A DNA stretch of 38,065 nucleotides from Actinomycetes bacterium (GTDB taxonomy: Bacteria; Actinomycetota; Aquicultoria; UBA3085; Oleimmundimicrobiaceae). Position numbers and translations under genes: made by a program. The notes beneath the pieces were generated by a model. That model searched no databases. It saw nothing but the letters and a program-made list of their open reading frames with translations, and was not told the origin of the DNA. The stretch covers positions 1-38,065 of the forward strand of contig JAUWKI010000012.1 of assembly GCA_030614255.1 (NCBI GenBank). Reading direction: 5' to 3'. This document shows positions 23,249 through 31,156 of the stretch, one piece after another. How positions within the stretch are numbered: the first letter of the stretch is position 1; each line of letters begins with the position of its first letter.

Positions 23249-24325
23249 TCAATCTTTTGCCCACTTAAATCTTGGTTTTAAATCATGGAAATCTCTATAA
23301 TCTATAATTCCATCGTGTTGCAATCTACCCACTAATATGCATGGATGTATTTCCATCTTTTCAGAGAATTCCATAATTGATTGTCTTGTAATATTATCTT
23401 TTCCAATGAAAATCTCATATTCTTTACGGGAAATAAGTGTCTTAGAGGCAAATTCGTCTGCTTCCTGCTCTATTTTATTAGATGTTCCATCTTCCTCTAT
23501 AAATGTTTCTTTTTTACTATGTAATATGATGTGCCCCAACTCATGAAAAAAAGTAAACCAAAAGATGTCAGCATATGAGCCCCTGTTGCCAAGTTGCAAC
23601 AAAGCCTTTTTTGGACTTACCCACTTTGTCGCACCATAAGCATAAGTTTTTGGCAAGTGGGGTACCAAAACAAAAACAATGCCACATGAAACACAATATC
23701 TTTCTATCCCGGGCAAGAATTCTTCTGGATTTAGCAAGGATAATTTTTTTAAATCTGGAATTACTGACTGAACCTTTTCCTTGTCAAATGGTTCTGTTTC
23801 AACTTTTCCTGCTAAAATTTCCCCAATTCTTAACCATGCAGCAAGTGATAACGAAGAGGCTTCTCTTTGCATTGTCCTTCTGAAGGCAGCGGGAATCACA
23901 TCGGGAACAAATTCTAGCGATGCAGTCCCAAAAAAACTTCTTAAGTTAATGACTTTTTCTTCGGCTTTGCGGGTACGTGTCACAAAACCCAAATTAGCTA
24001 TGTTTGCATATGGAATTATCTTAGCAACTCCAGTTTCATTAAGGATTTTTTCTTTTTCTTCCAAGCGAGTCTTTATTTCACGATATTTAACTTCTAGATT
24101 GTTCCAAAAACTAGCAGGTGTACCAAAAATGCTTTCAAGCCCAAGTGCGGTTTCGGGAGTAATAGAGGCTTTCCCTTTTATTATTCCGCTTAAATGCTTT
24201 GTCGAAATTCCAATTCTTTTTGATAGTTCTACCTGAGACATTTCAATAGAATTTAAAAATTCAATTAATGTTTCACCTGGAGGAATAGCTATGTTTGGAT
24301 TAAAACCCGTTAATTTATCAACCAT
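23249..24325 (-). CDS. higA: HigA-type antitoxin with ImmA/IrrE peptidase domain
   Basis: 358 residues. An N-terminal XRE helix-turn-helix (about 20-75: MSQVELSKRIGISTKHLSGI with IKGKASITPETAL) is followed by a linker and an ImmA/IrrE-like zinc peptidase domain with FFHELGHIILHS (HExxH about 261-265) and a third-ligand region EQEADEFAS. This two-domain HigA architecture is known: the HTH represses the operon and neutralises the toxin, while the peptidase may remove regulators. The gene overlaps higB by 8 nt and is second, the usual toxin-first order of higBA. The AT-rich composition and the setting suggest recent acquisition. Confidence 0.92.
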   Translation of the reverse strand: MVDKLTGFNPNIAIPPGETLIEFLNSIEMSQVELSKRIGISTKHLSGIIKGKASITPETALGLESIFGTPASFWNNLEVKYREIKTRLEEKEKILNETGVAKIIPYANIANLGFVTRTRKAEEKVINLRSFFGTASLEFVPDVIPAAFRRTMQREASSLSLAAWLRIGEILAGKVETEPFDKEKVQSVIPDLKKLSLLNPEEFLPGIERYCVSCGIVFVLVPHLPKTYAYGATKWVSPKKALLQLGNRGSYADIFWFTFFHELGHIILHSKKETFIEEDGTSNKIEQEADEFASKTLISRKEYEIFIGKDNITRQSIMEFSEKMEIHPCILVGRLQHDGIIDYRDFHDLKPRFKWAKD

Positions 24326-24656
24326 GATAATCTACCACCTCCATTATTTTAATCTTTTTAATCAGCGAAGGATCTATGCAGTCTTCAGAACAATCGGTTT
24401 CCAGAACTGACTTAATTATTAATCTAAAGGGGTGGATTAAATCAATAGCAAATTGCCCTTTCCTGTTTTCGTCTAAAGGATGGCACCGTGTCGGAGGCAT
24501 GTAGTCTAAACCAGCTAAGCATTCAGCAGCAATTATTTCAGATAACCTTTGAAACAATTTACGTGCGATTTTATCTCCCCAACTGCAATTAGCCTTTTTA
24601 AAATCGTTGCAAATTTTTTGCAATTTCACAGTTCTGTATTCAATATACAGCAGCAT
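24318..24656 (-). CDS. higB: HigB-type (RelE fold) toxin
   Basis: 112 residues from ATG 24656. The sequence follows the plasmid-maintenance killer (HigB) pattern: a helical N-terminus (YRTVKLQKICNDFKKAN), MPPTRCHPLDENRKGQFAIDL (quoted in part: CHPLDENRKGQFAIDL) matching the RxHxLxGxRKGxxSIxL motif, and HPFRLIIKS matching the WRIxF strand. The family cleaves ribosome-bound mRNA. The start is uncertain: a TTG at 24671 is possible, and the ribosome binding site AAGGTG is unusually close to the ATG. The downstream gene encodes the matching antitoxin. Confidence 0.87.
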   Translation of the reverse strand: MLLYIEYRTVKLQKICNDFKKANCSWGDKIARKLFQRLSEIIAAECLAGLDYMPPTRCHPLDENRKGQFAIDLIHPFRLIIKSVLETDCSEDCIDPSLIKKIKIMEVVDYHG

Positions 24657-24665
24657 CACCTTGTT

Positions 24666-24736
24666 TGTCAATTTTTATTAACCAACTTGGTAAATAAAAT
24701 TAATATAATTGTATAACATCATTGTTCTCTAGGTAA
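24666..24736 (-). promoter_or_regulatory. higBA promoter/operator region
   Basis: A candidate -10 TACAAT (24713-24708) has TTACCT 17 nt upstream. Just downstream, ACCAA-C-TTGGT (24681-24691) is a short palindrome suited to HigA binding. A second TTGACA (24671-24666) is followed after 18 nt by TATATT inside the toxin gene. Which promoter is used cannot be told from the sequence. Confidence 0.4.
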
Positions 24737-24826
24737 GTGCATTCTTTTGTTAAATTTTTATGTGAGAAGTCTTCTTTTATCTTGTACATATACAAAGAAT
24801 CTTTTTATAGTTCATATAATTCAAGA

Positions 24827-25180
24827 CTAATTTTTATCCCGCTTCTTTAATTCTTCATAGCCACATTCTGGGCATACAAATCTGTCAGGATAATTTTCAA
24901 GCTTTTCTAGCTCCATCTTAACTTTCATTACCTCAGATATTCCTCTTTTAGCACATTCTGGACAAATCTTAGTTTGTTTGTTTTTTACTGTTTCACCAAT
25001 AACAACAACAGACGGTTTGCCGTAGATATCTTCCGTATATCGTACTTCTAAAACCTCATATCCTTGCCCTTCAACTATTTGTTTAGCTATTCCTTCCGCC
25101 CTATCTCTAGTCCTGTTTAAAATATCACCGTATGGTGTGCTCACAACTATGTCATAATTTTTCCGTTCCTTATTCTGCAT
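24827..25180 (-). CDS. Zinc-ribbon protein of unknown function
   Basis: 117 residues. The C-terminal half has two CPEC knuckles (KICPECAKRG and FVCPECGYEE) about 35 residues apart, a typical zinc ribbon. The N-terminal half (YDIVVSTPYGDILNRTRDRA, then VEGQGYEVLEVRYTEDIYGK) looks like a small alpha/beta domain. ATG 25180 has GGAGGAG 4 nt upstream, a convincing start. It is not part of the higBA overlap; 155 AT-rich nt separate it from higB. No partner or function is evident. Confidence 0.75.
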   Translation of the reverse strand: MQNKERKNYDIVVSTPYGDILNRTRDRAEGIAKQIVEGQGYEVLEVRYTEDIYGKPSVVVIGETVKNKQTKICPECAKRGISEVMKVKMELEKLENYPDRFVCPECGYEELKKRDKN

Positions 25181-25289
25181 AATTCTCCTCCATTTCTACC
25201 TATTAAATGTACTTAATTTATGCTCGAACCACTAACCCTTTTACTATTATGCTAAATCACAATCTTACAAATTCAACAAAATGTGCTTT

Positions 25290-25440
25290 TATCCCTCTAA
25301 TAGACGAAGTCTATTAGTCGGTAGTCTGTTGGTTGGGAGTTATTCGTTGAAAACCTATTAATCAAGAGTTGACGGTTGGCAGAGAAACCATCTGCCATAA
25401 GCCATAAGCTATCTGCCAATTGCCATATCATTTTTAGGTA
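25290..25440. repeat. Degenerate word-repeat intergenic sequence
   Basis: Composed of loosely repeated words: CTATTAGTCGGTAGTCTGTT, then CTGCCATAAGCCATAAGC and CTATCTGCCAATTGCC. Similar in style to 15310-15440. No coding potential with a ribosome binding site is seen. Confidence 0.4.
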
Positions 25441-25477
25441 GAGAAAGGTCTTTTCTTCTTGGATTTTTTAATATCCC

Positions 25478-25650
25478 GTGGTTCTCGCTAGAGCGACTCT
25501 GAGCACGCCGTCAAACGAGTGAAACTCGAGTAGCAGCGGCACCGTGCCTACCGGCAGGCAGGAATCGCGTGCCCGAAGGGTAAATAGCGATTTCGCTCTG
25601 TGAGAGTAAGCGAGTAGGCGCGCACAAGCAGAGTCTCCAGTGAGAGCCAC
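25478..25650. repeat. MITE-like or structured-RNA element with terminal inverted repeats
   Basis: A GC-rich 173-bp island in AT-rich surroundings. Its ends are imperfect inverted repeats: GTGGTTCTCGCTAGAG at 25478-25493 against the complement GTGGCTCTCACTGGAG of 25635-25650, both continuing to ACTCTG. Inside are many small hairpins: CGAGT-GAA-ACTCG, GCCTACCGGCAGGC, AATCGC...GCGATT around CCCGAAGGG, and CTCT-GTG-AGAG within CGCT...AGCG. No target duplication or transposase was found. It could be a non-autonomous mobile element, a dispersed palindromic repeat or a structured RNA. Confidence 0.55.
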
Positions 25651-25733
25651 AAAAAAAGAATTCTTGGACGAGCAAGAAAATGAAGAAATTAACTCCTGTG
25701 TGAAAATTGTCAGAAGCAAAAACCATCTGAAGA

Positions 25734-26882
25734 TTACTTCAAGTAATCTTCAGCAACCTTCTTTCCAACCCTCACCAACAACTCTTCCACCCTCTCCATC
25801 GCCTCTTCTACAGACCCAACGATATCAATGAGGGAATAAATCTTTTCGATTCCGTGCTTCTTAAGGACTTCCGCTCCCTCGCCCACCTGGCCAGCAATTG
25901 CAACGGTTGGAATCCCCATCCCTTTCGCAAGCTCAGATACGCCGACGGGGGTCTTGCCATAAGCGGTTTGGCGGTCGATTTTCCCTTCGCCGGTTATTAC
26001 GAGGTCCGCTCCCTTCATTTTATCCTTTAAATTAACGACCTCGATTACAAGCTGAGCGCCAGGTCGAATCTCAGCTCCGAGAAAAGCCATGAGCCCCGCA
26101 CCAAGACCTCCTGCTGCGCCTGCTCCGGGGGTATCTTTTATATCTATGCCTAAGTCCCTCTTTATAATTCCCGCGTAATAAGAAAGCCCTTCATCCAGCT
26201 CCATAACCATGGTTGGCGTTGCTCCTTTTTGAGGGCTGTAGACAAAAGCAGCTCCTCTTAACCCGCAAAGAGAATTGTCTACATCAGATGCAACAAGAAA
26301 ACTCGTCTTTTTAACTCTTTTATCGAGCAAAGATGTGTCTATTCTTGCTATCTCTTTAAGCAGCGTTCCGCAGCCGACTCCAAGCTCCTTACCCTCAACA
26401 TCAAAAAACTTTACGCCGAGGGCTTGGGCCATCCCCACCCCCCCATCGGTCGTCGCGCTTCCTCCTATACCAACGATAATTTTCTTACATCCCTCATCCA
26501 GCGCGGCTTTGATGAGCTCGCCCGTCCCGAAAGTCGTGGTAAACATGGGATTTTTCTCTTTTTCGGACAAGAGGTGAAGTCCGGAAGCAGCAGCCATTTC
26601 GATTACGGCTGTCTTTTGAGTGACACTCGACCAATCATTGCCAAGAAGACCAAAAAATGAATCAACCCGATTCCCCAAGGGCTCCATCGCACGGACAGGA
26701 ATCATCTTGCCCCCGGTTGCGGTAAGCAAGACCTCTGTGGTTCCCTCTCCCCCGTCTGCCATGGGACAGATAATAATCTCGGCTTGAGGCACAATCTCTT
26801 CAATACCTTTTTTTATCGCCGGACCGACTCTTTTTGCTTCCAAGCTTCCTTTAAATTTATCCGGCGCAATCAATATTTTCAT
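25734..26882 (-). CDS. glxK: Glycerate kinase (GlxK/GarK family)
   Basis: 382 residues, normal for the family. It phosphorylates D-glycerate with ATP to a phosphoglycerate feeding lower glycolysis. The opening MKILIAPDKFKGSL and CPMADGGEGTTEVL are hallmark motifs; VGIGGSATTDGGVGMAQALG and PGAGAAGGLGAGLMAFLGAE are the glycine-rich active-site segments, and LVITGEGKIDRQTAYGKTPVGV closes the site (quoted in part: ITGEGKIDRQTAYGK). It lies 13 nt downstream of the polysaccharide deacetylase gene on the same strand and is probably co-transcribed, though no functional link is obvious. Confidence 0.95.
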   Translation of the reverse strand: MKILIAPDKFKGSLEAKRVGPAIKKGIEEIVPQAEIIICPMADGGEGTTEVLLTATGGKMIPVRAMEPLGNRVDSFFGLLGNDWSSVTQKTAVIEMAAASGLHLLSEKEKNPMFTTTFGTGELIKAALDEGCKKIIVGIGGSATTDGGVGMAQALGVKFFDVEGKELGVGCGTLLKEIARIDTSLLDKRVKKTSFLVASDVDNSLCGLRGAAFVYSPQKGATPTMVMELDEGLSYYAGIIKRDLGIDIKDTPGAGAAGGLGAGLMAFLGAEIRPGAQLVIEVVNLKDKMKGADLVITGEGKIDRQTAYGKTPVGVSELAKGMGIPTVAIAGQVGEGAEVLKKHGIEKIYSLIDIVGSVEEAMERVEELLVRVGKKVAEDYLK

Positions 26883-26895
26883 GAGTCTAGACCCT

Positions 26896-27780
26896 TCAGG
26901 CCTGGGTCATGTTCCGACAGACAGCATCCTCTTGCTTGCTTTCTTCAAGACACTTCAACATTTCAGAGACCGTAATCAATTCATATCCTTCCGCTTCAAG
27001 AAAGTCTATTACTTGGGGCAGAGCTTTGACGGTATTGGTTCTATTGCCCATCTTGCACCCGAAAAGCGAGCCATTGTCGTGGAAAAGGATAATCGCTCCG
27101 TTCTTAGCAAAGAGCTTTACTCTCCACAGGATGGTCTTTGGCTTCACTTTTCTCCAGTCGAGAGCGCTAACCGTCCACAGAATCACCCTATAGCCCTCCT
27201 CTATTAATAGTTCTCTGGCCACATTGCCACAAATCCCGCGAGGAGGACGAAAAAGGTTACTCTTTATCCCTGTAGTTCGTTGAATAACCTCGTCCGCCTG
27301 ACTAAGCTCGTCCAGAATAGTCTTTCTGTTGAAGATGGTTAGCTCCTTGTGATTGTAGGTATGGTTACCGATGTCATGACCCTCGGCAACTATCCTCCGA
27401 GCGATTTCGGGGTGGCTCTCAACATGCTTCCCGGTTACAAAAAAAGATGCTTTAACCCCTTTTTCCTTTAAGACATCGAGTATCTGAGGCGTGCATTTCG
27501 GACTTGGGCCATCATCGAAGGTGAGGCAGACAAAAGGCTTGTTTGGCCCTCGACGAAACACTCCTTCTTGGGAACCAAAGCCATGGTACTCATAATATGC
27601 GGTAAAACACGACATTATGATAAGAAAAGTGGTGGCAATAATTAGATAGAGCTCTAATTCCTTTCCTATCTCGACGAAGACTCTCCCTATGGTAGTTCCT
27701 CTAAAAAACATAAAGCCCGTAAAGATAAGGGCTAATCCATACAAAACCTTAGGGATAAAATATTTCAAAGAGTTCTTCAA
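26896..27780 (-). CDS. Membrane-anchored polysaccharide deacetylase (NodB domain)
   Basis: 294 residues. Two hydrophobic helices (about 10-28 and 44-62) anchor an extracellular NodB domain from about 80. Catalytic motifs: LTFDDGPSP (Asp89/90, base and metal), HTYNH (His140/144, zinc), RPPRG, and ALDWRKV. HDNG appears near the end where the catalytic His lies. Such enzymes remove N-acetyl groups from peptidoglycan or other cell-surface glycans. The TTG start at 27780 follows AAAGGGGG at 8 nt. It is divergent from the Ca2+ ATPase gene. Confidence 0.92.
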   Translation of the reverse strand: MKNSLKYFIPKVLYGLALIFTGFMFFRGTTIGRVFVEIGKELELYLIIATTFLIIMSCFTAYYEYHGFGSQEGVFRRGPNKPFVCLTFDDGPSPKCTPQILDVLKEKGVKASFFVTGKHVESHPEIARRIVAEGHDIGNHTYNHKELTIFNRKTILDELSQADEVIQRTTGIKSNLFRPPRGICGNVARELLIEEGYRVILWTVSALDWRKVKPKTILWRVKLFAKNGAIILFHDNGSLFGCKMGNRTNTVKALPQVIDFLEAEGYELITVSEMLKCLEESKQEDAVCRNMTQA

Positions 27781-27810
27781 AAGAAAAACCCCCTTTCTAA
27801 GATCTATTTC

Positions 27811-27890
27811 AACAAGGATAACAGTGGTTCTTCGTTGTCGAAAAAAATGCTTCGTTGCTTTACTTTGCTCTCTCTTTTGCTATCCTTGTT
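27811..27890. repeat. Spaced inverted repeat between divergent genes
   Basis: AACAAGGATA (27811-27820) and TATCCTTGTT (27881-27890) are exact inverse copies 60 bp apart, extending to 12 of 13 matches. They lie between the deacetylase and the ATPase genes, where two operator half-sites or a long-loop hairpin could act. Confidence 0.35.
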
Positions 27891-27929
27891 TAAGAAATCA
27901 CTAATGACACTTTACAAGAAGGAAGTAAA

Positions 27930-30611
27930 ATGGGCAACCTAGAAAATTGGCACATTCAAGATGTCCTCTCGATTGAGAAGTCTTTTAATACCTCGGTTGA
28001 GACAGGTTTAGGGCAAGACGAAGTAATAAAAAGGATTCACATTCACGGACTAAACGAACTGGAAGGGAAAGAACAGGCGTCTCCCTTGCGCCTGCTTCTT
28101 TCGCAGTTTAACGATTTTATGATCATTGTCCTCATTTTTGCTGCCATCTTATCGGGAATCATTGGCGAGCCAGCGGACACCATCGCCATCATCATAATAG
28201 TCGGCCTTAATGCTATTATCGGATTTGTTCAGGAATATCGAGCTGAAAAAGCTATGGCCGCCTTAAAGACAATGATTCCCCCGTCAGCAACGGTTAGAAG
28301 AGAGGGTGTTCCCATAACGCTACCAGCAACCCAGCTGGTTCCAGGGGACATTGTGATTCTCAAAGCAGGCAATGTAGTGCCTGCCGATTTGAGACTGATA
28401 GAGGTTTTTCAACTAAAAATAGAAGAAGCAGCATTGACGGGTGAGTCTGTCCCCGTAGAAAAGCAGACAACGACTTTGCACGACGAGCATTTGCCGATGG
28501 GCGACAGAAAAAACATGGCCCATAAAGGCACTTTCGTTACTTATGGTCGAGGAATTGGCGTTGCGGTGGCAACTGGCATGAATACTGAGCTTGGCAAGAT
28601 TGCCACCATGCTTCAAGGAGAAGGGGGAGTAAAGACCCCCCTTCAAAAAAGGTTGGCCCGATTCGGTCAAAAGCTTGCCCTGGCTGTCATGGTCATATGC
28701 GCTATTGTCTTTGGCATTGGTATCTTGAGAGGAGAGCCTGTATTACTAATGCTTCTTACTGCTATATCTCTTGCTGTTGCCGCCATTCCTGAGGCTCTCC
28801 CAGCGGTTATCACTATCTCCCTCGCTTTGGGTGCAAAGAAAATGGTTGCTCAAAACGCTCTGATAAGAAAACTACCGGCAGTTGAAACACTTGGTTCTGT
28901 TACCTTTATCTGCTCTGACAAAACCGGAACACTTACCTTGAATAAGATGACTGTTGAAGAGATTTGGGCGGATGGAAAATTGGTTAAAAGCTCTGAGCTT
29001 GTTCCTTGTCCCAATTTGCCAGCCAACCTATTTGTTGGCAAACAAGCCCCAGATCGTGAACTACTCGCTGCTCTCGCTTTGAGCAACGATACCCAGATAG
29101 ACGCACACGGCAACGTCATCGGCGACCCAACGGAAACCGCCCTTTTTGACATCGCCAAAGAAAAAGGGTTCAACAAAAAAGAATTGGAGAAAAAGTTTCC
29201 TCGGTCTGCTGAAATTCCTTTTGATTCTGACAGAAAATGTATGACCACCTTTCATAAGATAAAAGAGGTAAATAAAGGGAAGATAGAAGATGAGTTTGAA
29301 TACATATCCTTTACTAAAGGAGCAATAGAGCTATTGCTTGAAAAATCCCATCATATCCAAATCTCAGATGGACTAAAAAATGACAAAAACGCGATCGCCG
29401 AAATATCTGATAGAATCGCTGCTGACGGCTTGAGGGTTTTAGGCATTGCCATGAGAAAATGGAAAAAACTTCCCGACGACCTAAGCCCAGAAGACGTTGA
29501 GAGTGGCCTTACGCTTCTGGGTCTGGTTGGGATGATGGATCCACCCCGAGAAGAAGCCAAAGAAGCAGTATCGCTTTGTAAAACAGCTGGTATAAAATCT
29601 GTAATGATAACCGGGGACCATCCGCTAACAGCTAAGACCATAGCGAAGAGATTGGGCATTATTGAGGATGATGAAGAAAATATAATCACCGGTCGAGAGC
29701 TTGACGAATTATCGCTTGAAGAGTTTGAAAAAAAGGTTGAGCACATAAGAGTTTATGCGAGGGTAGCTCCTGAACAAAAGTTGAAGATAGTCAAAGCCCT
29801 CCAAGACAAAGGGCAGTTTGTCGCTATGACAGGTGATGGAGTAAATGATGCCCCGGCGTTAAAGAGGGCGGACATAGGAGTTGCTATGGGAATTACGGGA
29901 ACAGATGTGTCAAAAGAAGCCGCCCATATGATACTTCTTGATGACAACTTCGCAACTATTGTGAAAGCGGTGCGGGAAGGCAGAAGAATCTTCGACAACA
30001 TCCGCAAGTTCATTAAATACACAATGACCAGTAATTCGGGAGAGATATGGACAATACTTCTGGCACCGTTTTTTGGGCTTCCTATCCCTCTTTTGCCCGT
30101 TCATATACTCTGGATTAACTTGGTTACTGACGGACTCCCAGGACTTGCTCTGGCCGCTGAGCCTGGTGAAAAGAGGATAATGAGAAGGCCCCCCCGACAT
30201 CCACAGGAAAGCATCTTTGCCCATGGTTTAGGAGGACATATTATATGGGTGGGATTGCTGATGGGATTTGTCTCGATTTTTACTCAAGCCTGGTCTATTA
30301 AGACAGGGCACGCCCACTGGCAAACAATGGTTTTCACTGTGTTGTGTCTTTCCCAAATGGGTCATGTTTTAGCCATCCGTTCAGAAAAAGAATCGTTATT
30401 TAAACAAGGATTGCTATCAAACAAACCTTTACTTGGAGCTGTTATTTTAACTCTACTTTTACAACTGGGCACTATATACATTCCTTTTGCCAACACTATT
30501 TTTAAAACCGAAGCTCTCACCTTGGTTGAGCTTTTACTTGTTCTGTTTCTCTCATCAGTGGTTTTCATAGCGGCCGAGGTTGAAAAACTTTTCAAGAAGA
30601 GGTCAGCATGA
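27930..30611 (+). CDS. P-type Ca2+-transporting ATPase (PIIA)
   Basis: 893 residues, full length. Order: N-terminal cation-ATPase domain (LEGKEQASPLRLLLSQF), actuator loop TGES (170-173), TM4 motif IPEALP (about 286-291), phosphorylation site CSDKTGTLT with Asp330, nucleotide-domain, hinge MTGDGVNDAPALKRADIG, and TM6 WINLVTDGLPGLALAAE. The PExLP of TM4 and N-x-x-TD of TM6 are the ligand sets of SERCA/PMR1-type pumps, so Ca2+ (or Mn2+) export is expected. The C-terminal six-helix domain is complete. The stop overlaps a possible small ORF (ATGA). Confidence 0.95.
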   Translation: MGNLENWHIQDVLSIEKSFNTSVETGLGQDEVIKRIHIHGLNELEGKEQASPLRLLLSQFNDFMIIVLIFAAILSGIIGEPADTIAIIIIVGLNAIIGFVQEYRAEKAMAALKTMIPPSATVRREGVPITLPATQLVPGDIVILKAGNVVPADLRLIEVFQLKIEEAALTGESVPVEKQTTTLHDEHLPMGDRKNMAHKGTFVTYGRGIGVAVATGMNTELGKIATMLQGEGGVKTPLQKRLARFGQKLALAVMVICAIVFGIGILRGEPVLLMLLTAISLAVAAIPEALPAVITISLALGAKKMVAQNALIRKLPAVETLGSVTFICSDKTGTLTLNKMTVEEIWADGKLVKSSELVPCPNLPANLFVGKQAPDRELLAALALSNDTQIDAHGNVIGDPTETALFDIAKEKGFNKKELEKKFPRSAEIPFDSDRKCMTTFHKIKEVNKGKIEDEFEYISFTKGAIELLLEKSHHIQISDGLKNDKNAIAEISDRIAADGLRVLGIAMRKWKKLPDDLSPEDVESGLTLLGLVGMMDPPREEAKEAVSLCKTAGIKSVMITGDHPLTAKTIAKRLGIIEDDEENIITGRELDELSLEEFEKKVEHIRVYARVAPEQKLKIVKALQDKGQFVAMTGDGVNDAPALKRADIGVAMGITGTDVSKEAAHMILLDDNFATIVKAVREGRRIFDNIRKFIKYTMTSNSGEIWTILLAPFFGLPIPLLPVHILWINLVTDGLPGLALAAEPGEKRIMRRPPRHPQESIFAHGLGGHIIWVGLLMGFVSIFTQAWSIKTGHAHWQTMVFTVLCLSQMGHVLAIRSEKESLFKQGLLSNKPLLGAVILTLLLQLGTIYIPFANTIFKTEALTLVELLLVLFLSSVVFIAAEVEKLFKKRSA

Positions 30612-30720
30612 ACTTCTACACGCCACCTCTTGGGGGAAAGATTGGATGATCGTAGCTATTCCCGCTCTTGTGGCCATGCTGCTTTTGAATGCTACTAAGA
30701 GATGGGTCAAAGGGGGATGA
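30608..30720 (+). pseudogene. Micro-ORF after the Ca2+ ATPase, frameshifted or starting internally
   Basis: ATG 30608 overlaps the ATPase stop and has GAGG 5 nt upstream, but its frame closes after 13 codons. Another frame of the same stretch encodes a protein-like tail (LLHATSWGKDW, then MIVAIPALVAMLLLNATKRW and VKGG) to TGA 30718-30720. One base more near 30612 would join start and tail into 37 residues with one membrane helix. Alternatively, the ATG at 30646, with GGGGG 9 nt upstream, gives an intact 24-residue membrane peptide. Either way the hydrophobic helix sits between two membrane-protein genes and ends 1 nt before the next start. Function unknown. Confidence 0.45.
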
Positions 30721-30721
30721 T

Positions 30722-31156
30722 GTGCTAGTTAAGTACATCCTAACAACCTTAATTCCATGGATTGAGTTGCGGGGAGCCATACCTTACGCAGTGAGGAACG
30801 ACGAATTGGTTGTGATTCCCTTCATCATCCTCACAAACATCCTCATATTTTTCCCCGTTTACTTTGGGCTGGAACTGTTCTATACATATATCGGGGAAGA
30901 ATCATGGCTAAAGAAGCGCCTTGACAAAACCAGAAAAAAAGCGCATCCGTATGTTCAAAAATACGGGATACTGGGACTCGCGTTATTTGTGTCGATACCT
31001 CTTCCAGGCACCGGTGCCTACTCGGGTTCGGCTGCAGCGTGGTTGCTCGGCTTGAAATGGAAACCATCCTTTGTGGCAGTTCTCGGAGGGGTTATATTCG
31101 CGGGGCTTTTGGTCTTCTTGTTAAGCGTCGGGTTTTTTAATGGTTTCTCGCTTTAA
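30722..31156 (+). CDS. COG2426-type small multidrug export-like membrane protein
   Basis: 144 residues from GTG 30722, which has GGGG 5 nt upstream. The opening LVKYILTTLIPWIELRGAIPY is given in part (TLIPWIELRGAIPYA): this is the signature of the COG2426 (putative small multi-drug export) family. Next comes KKRLDKTRKKAHPYVQKYG, then LFVSIPLPGTGAYSGS and a second glycine-rich helix pair. About four spans are expected. The family's substrate is not established. It follows the ATPase and the micro-ORF, so a shared role in cation or envelope homeostasis is possible. Its stop overlaps that of the convergent ddl by 4 nt. Confidence 0.85.
   Translation: MLVKYILTTLIPWIELRGAIPYAVRNDELVVIPFIILTNILIFFPVYFGLELFYTYIGEESWLKKRLDKTRKKAHPYVQKYGILGLALFVSIPLPGTGAYSGSAAAWLLGLKWKPSFVAVLGGVIFAGLLVFLLSVGFFNGFSL

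Noticed and set aside
25468-25726. Overlapping frames in the 25478-25650 element
   Set aside because: They overlap each other without ribosome binding sites; the palindromic structure explains the sequence better than coding.
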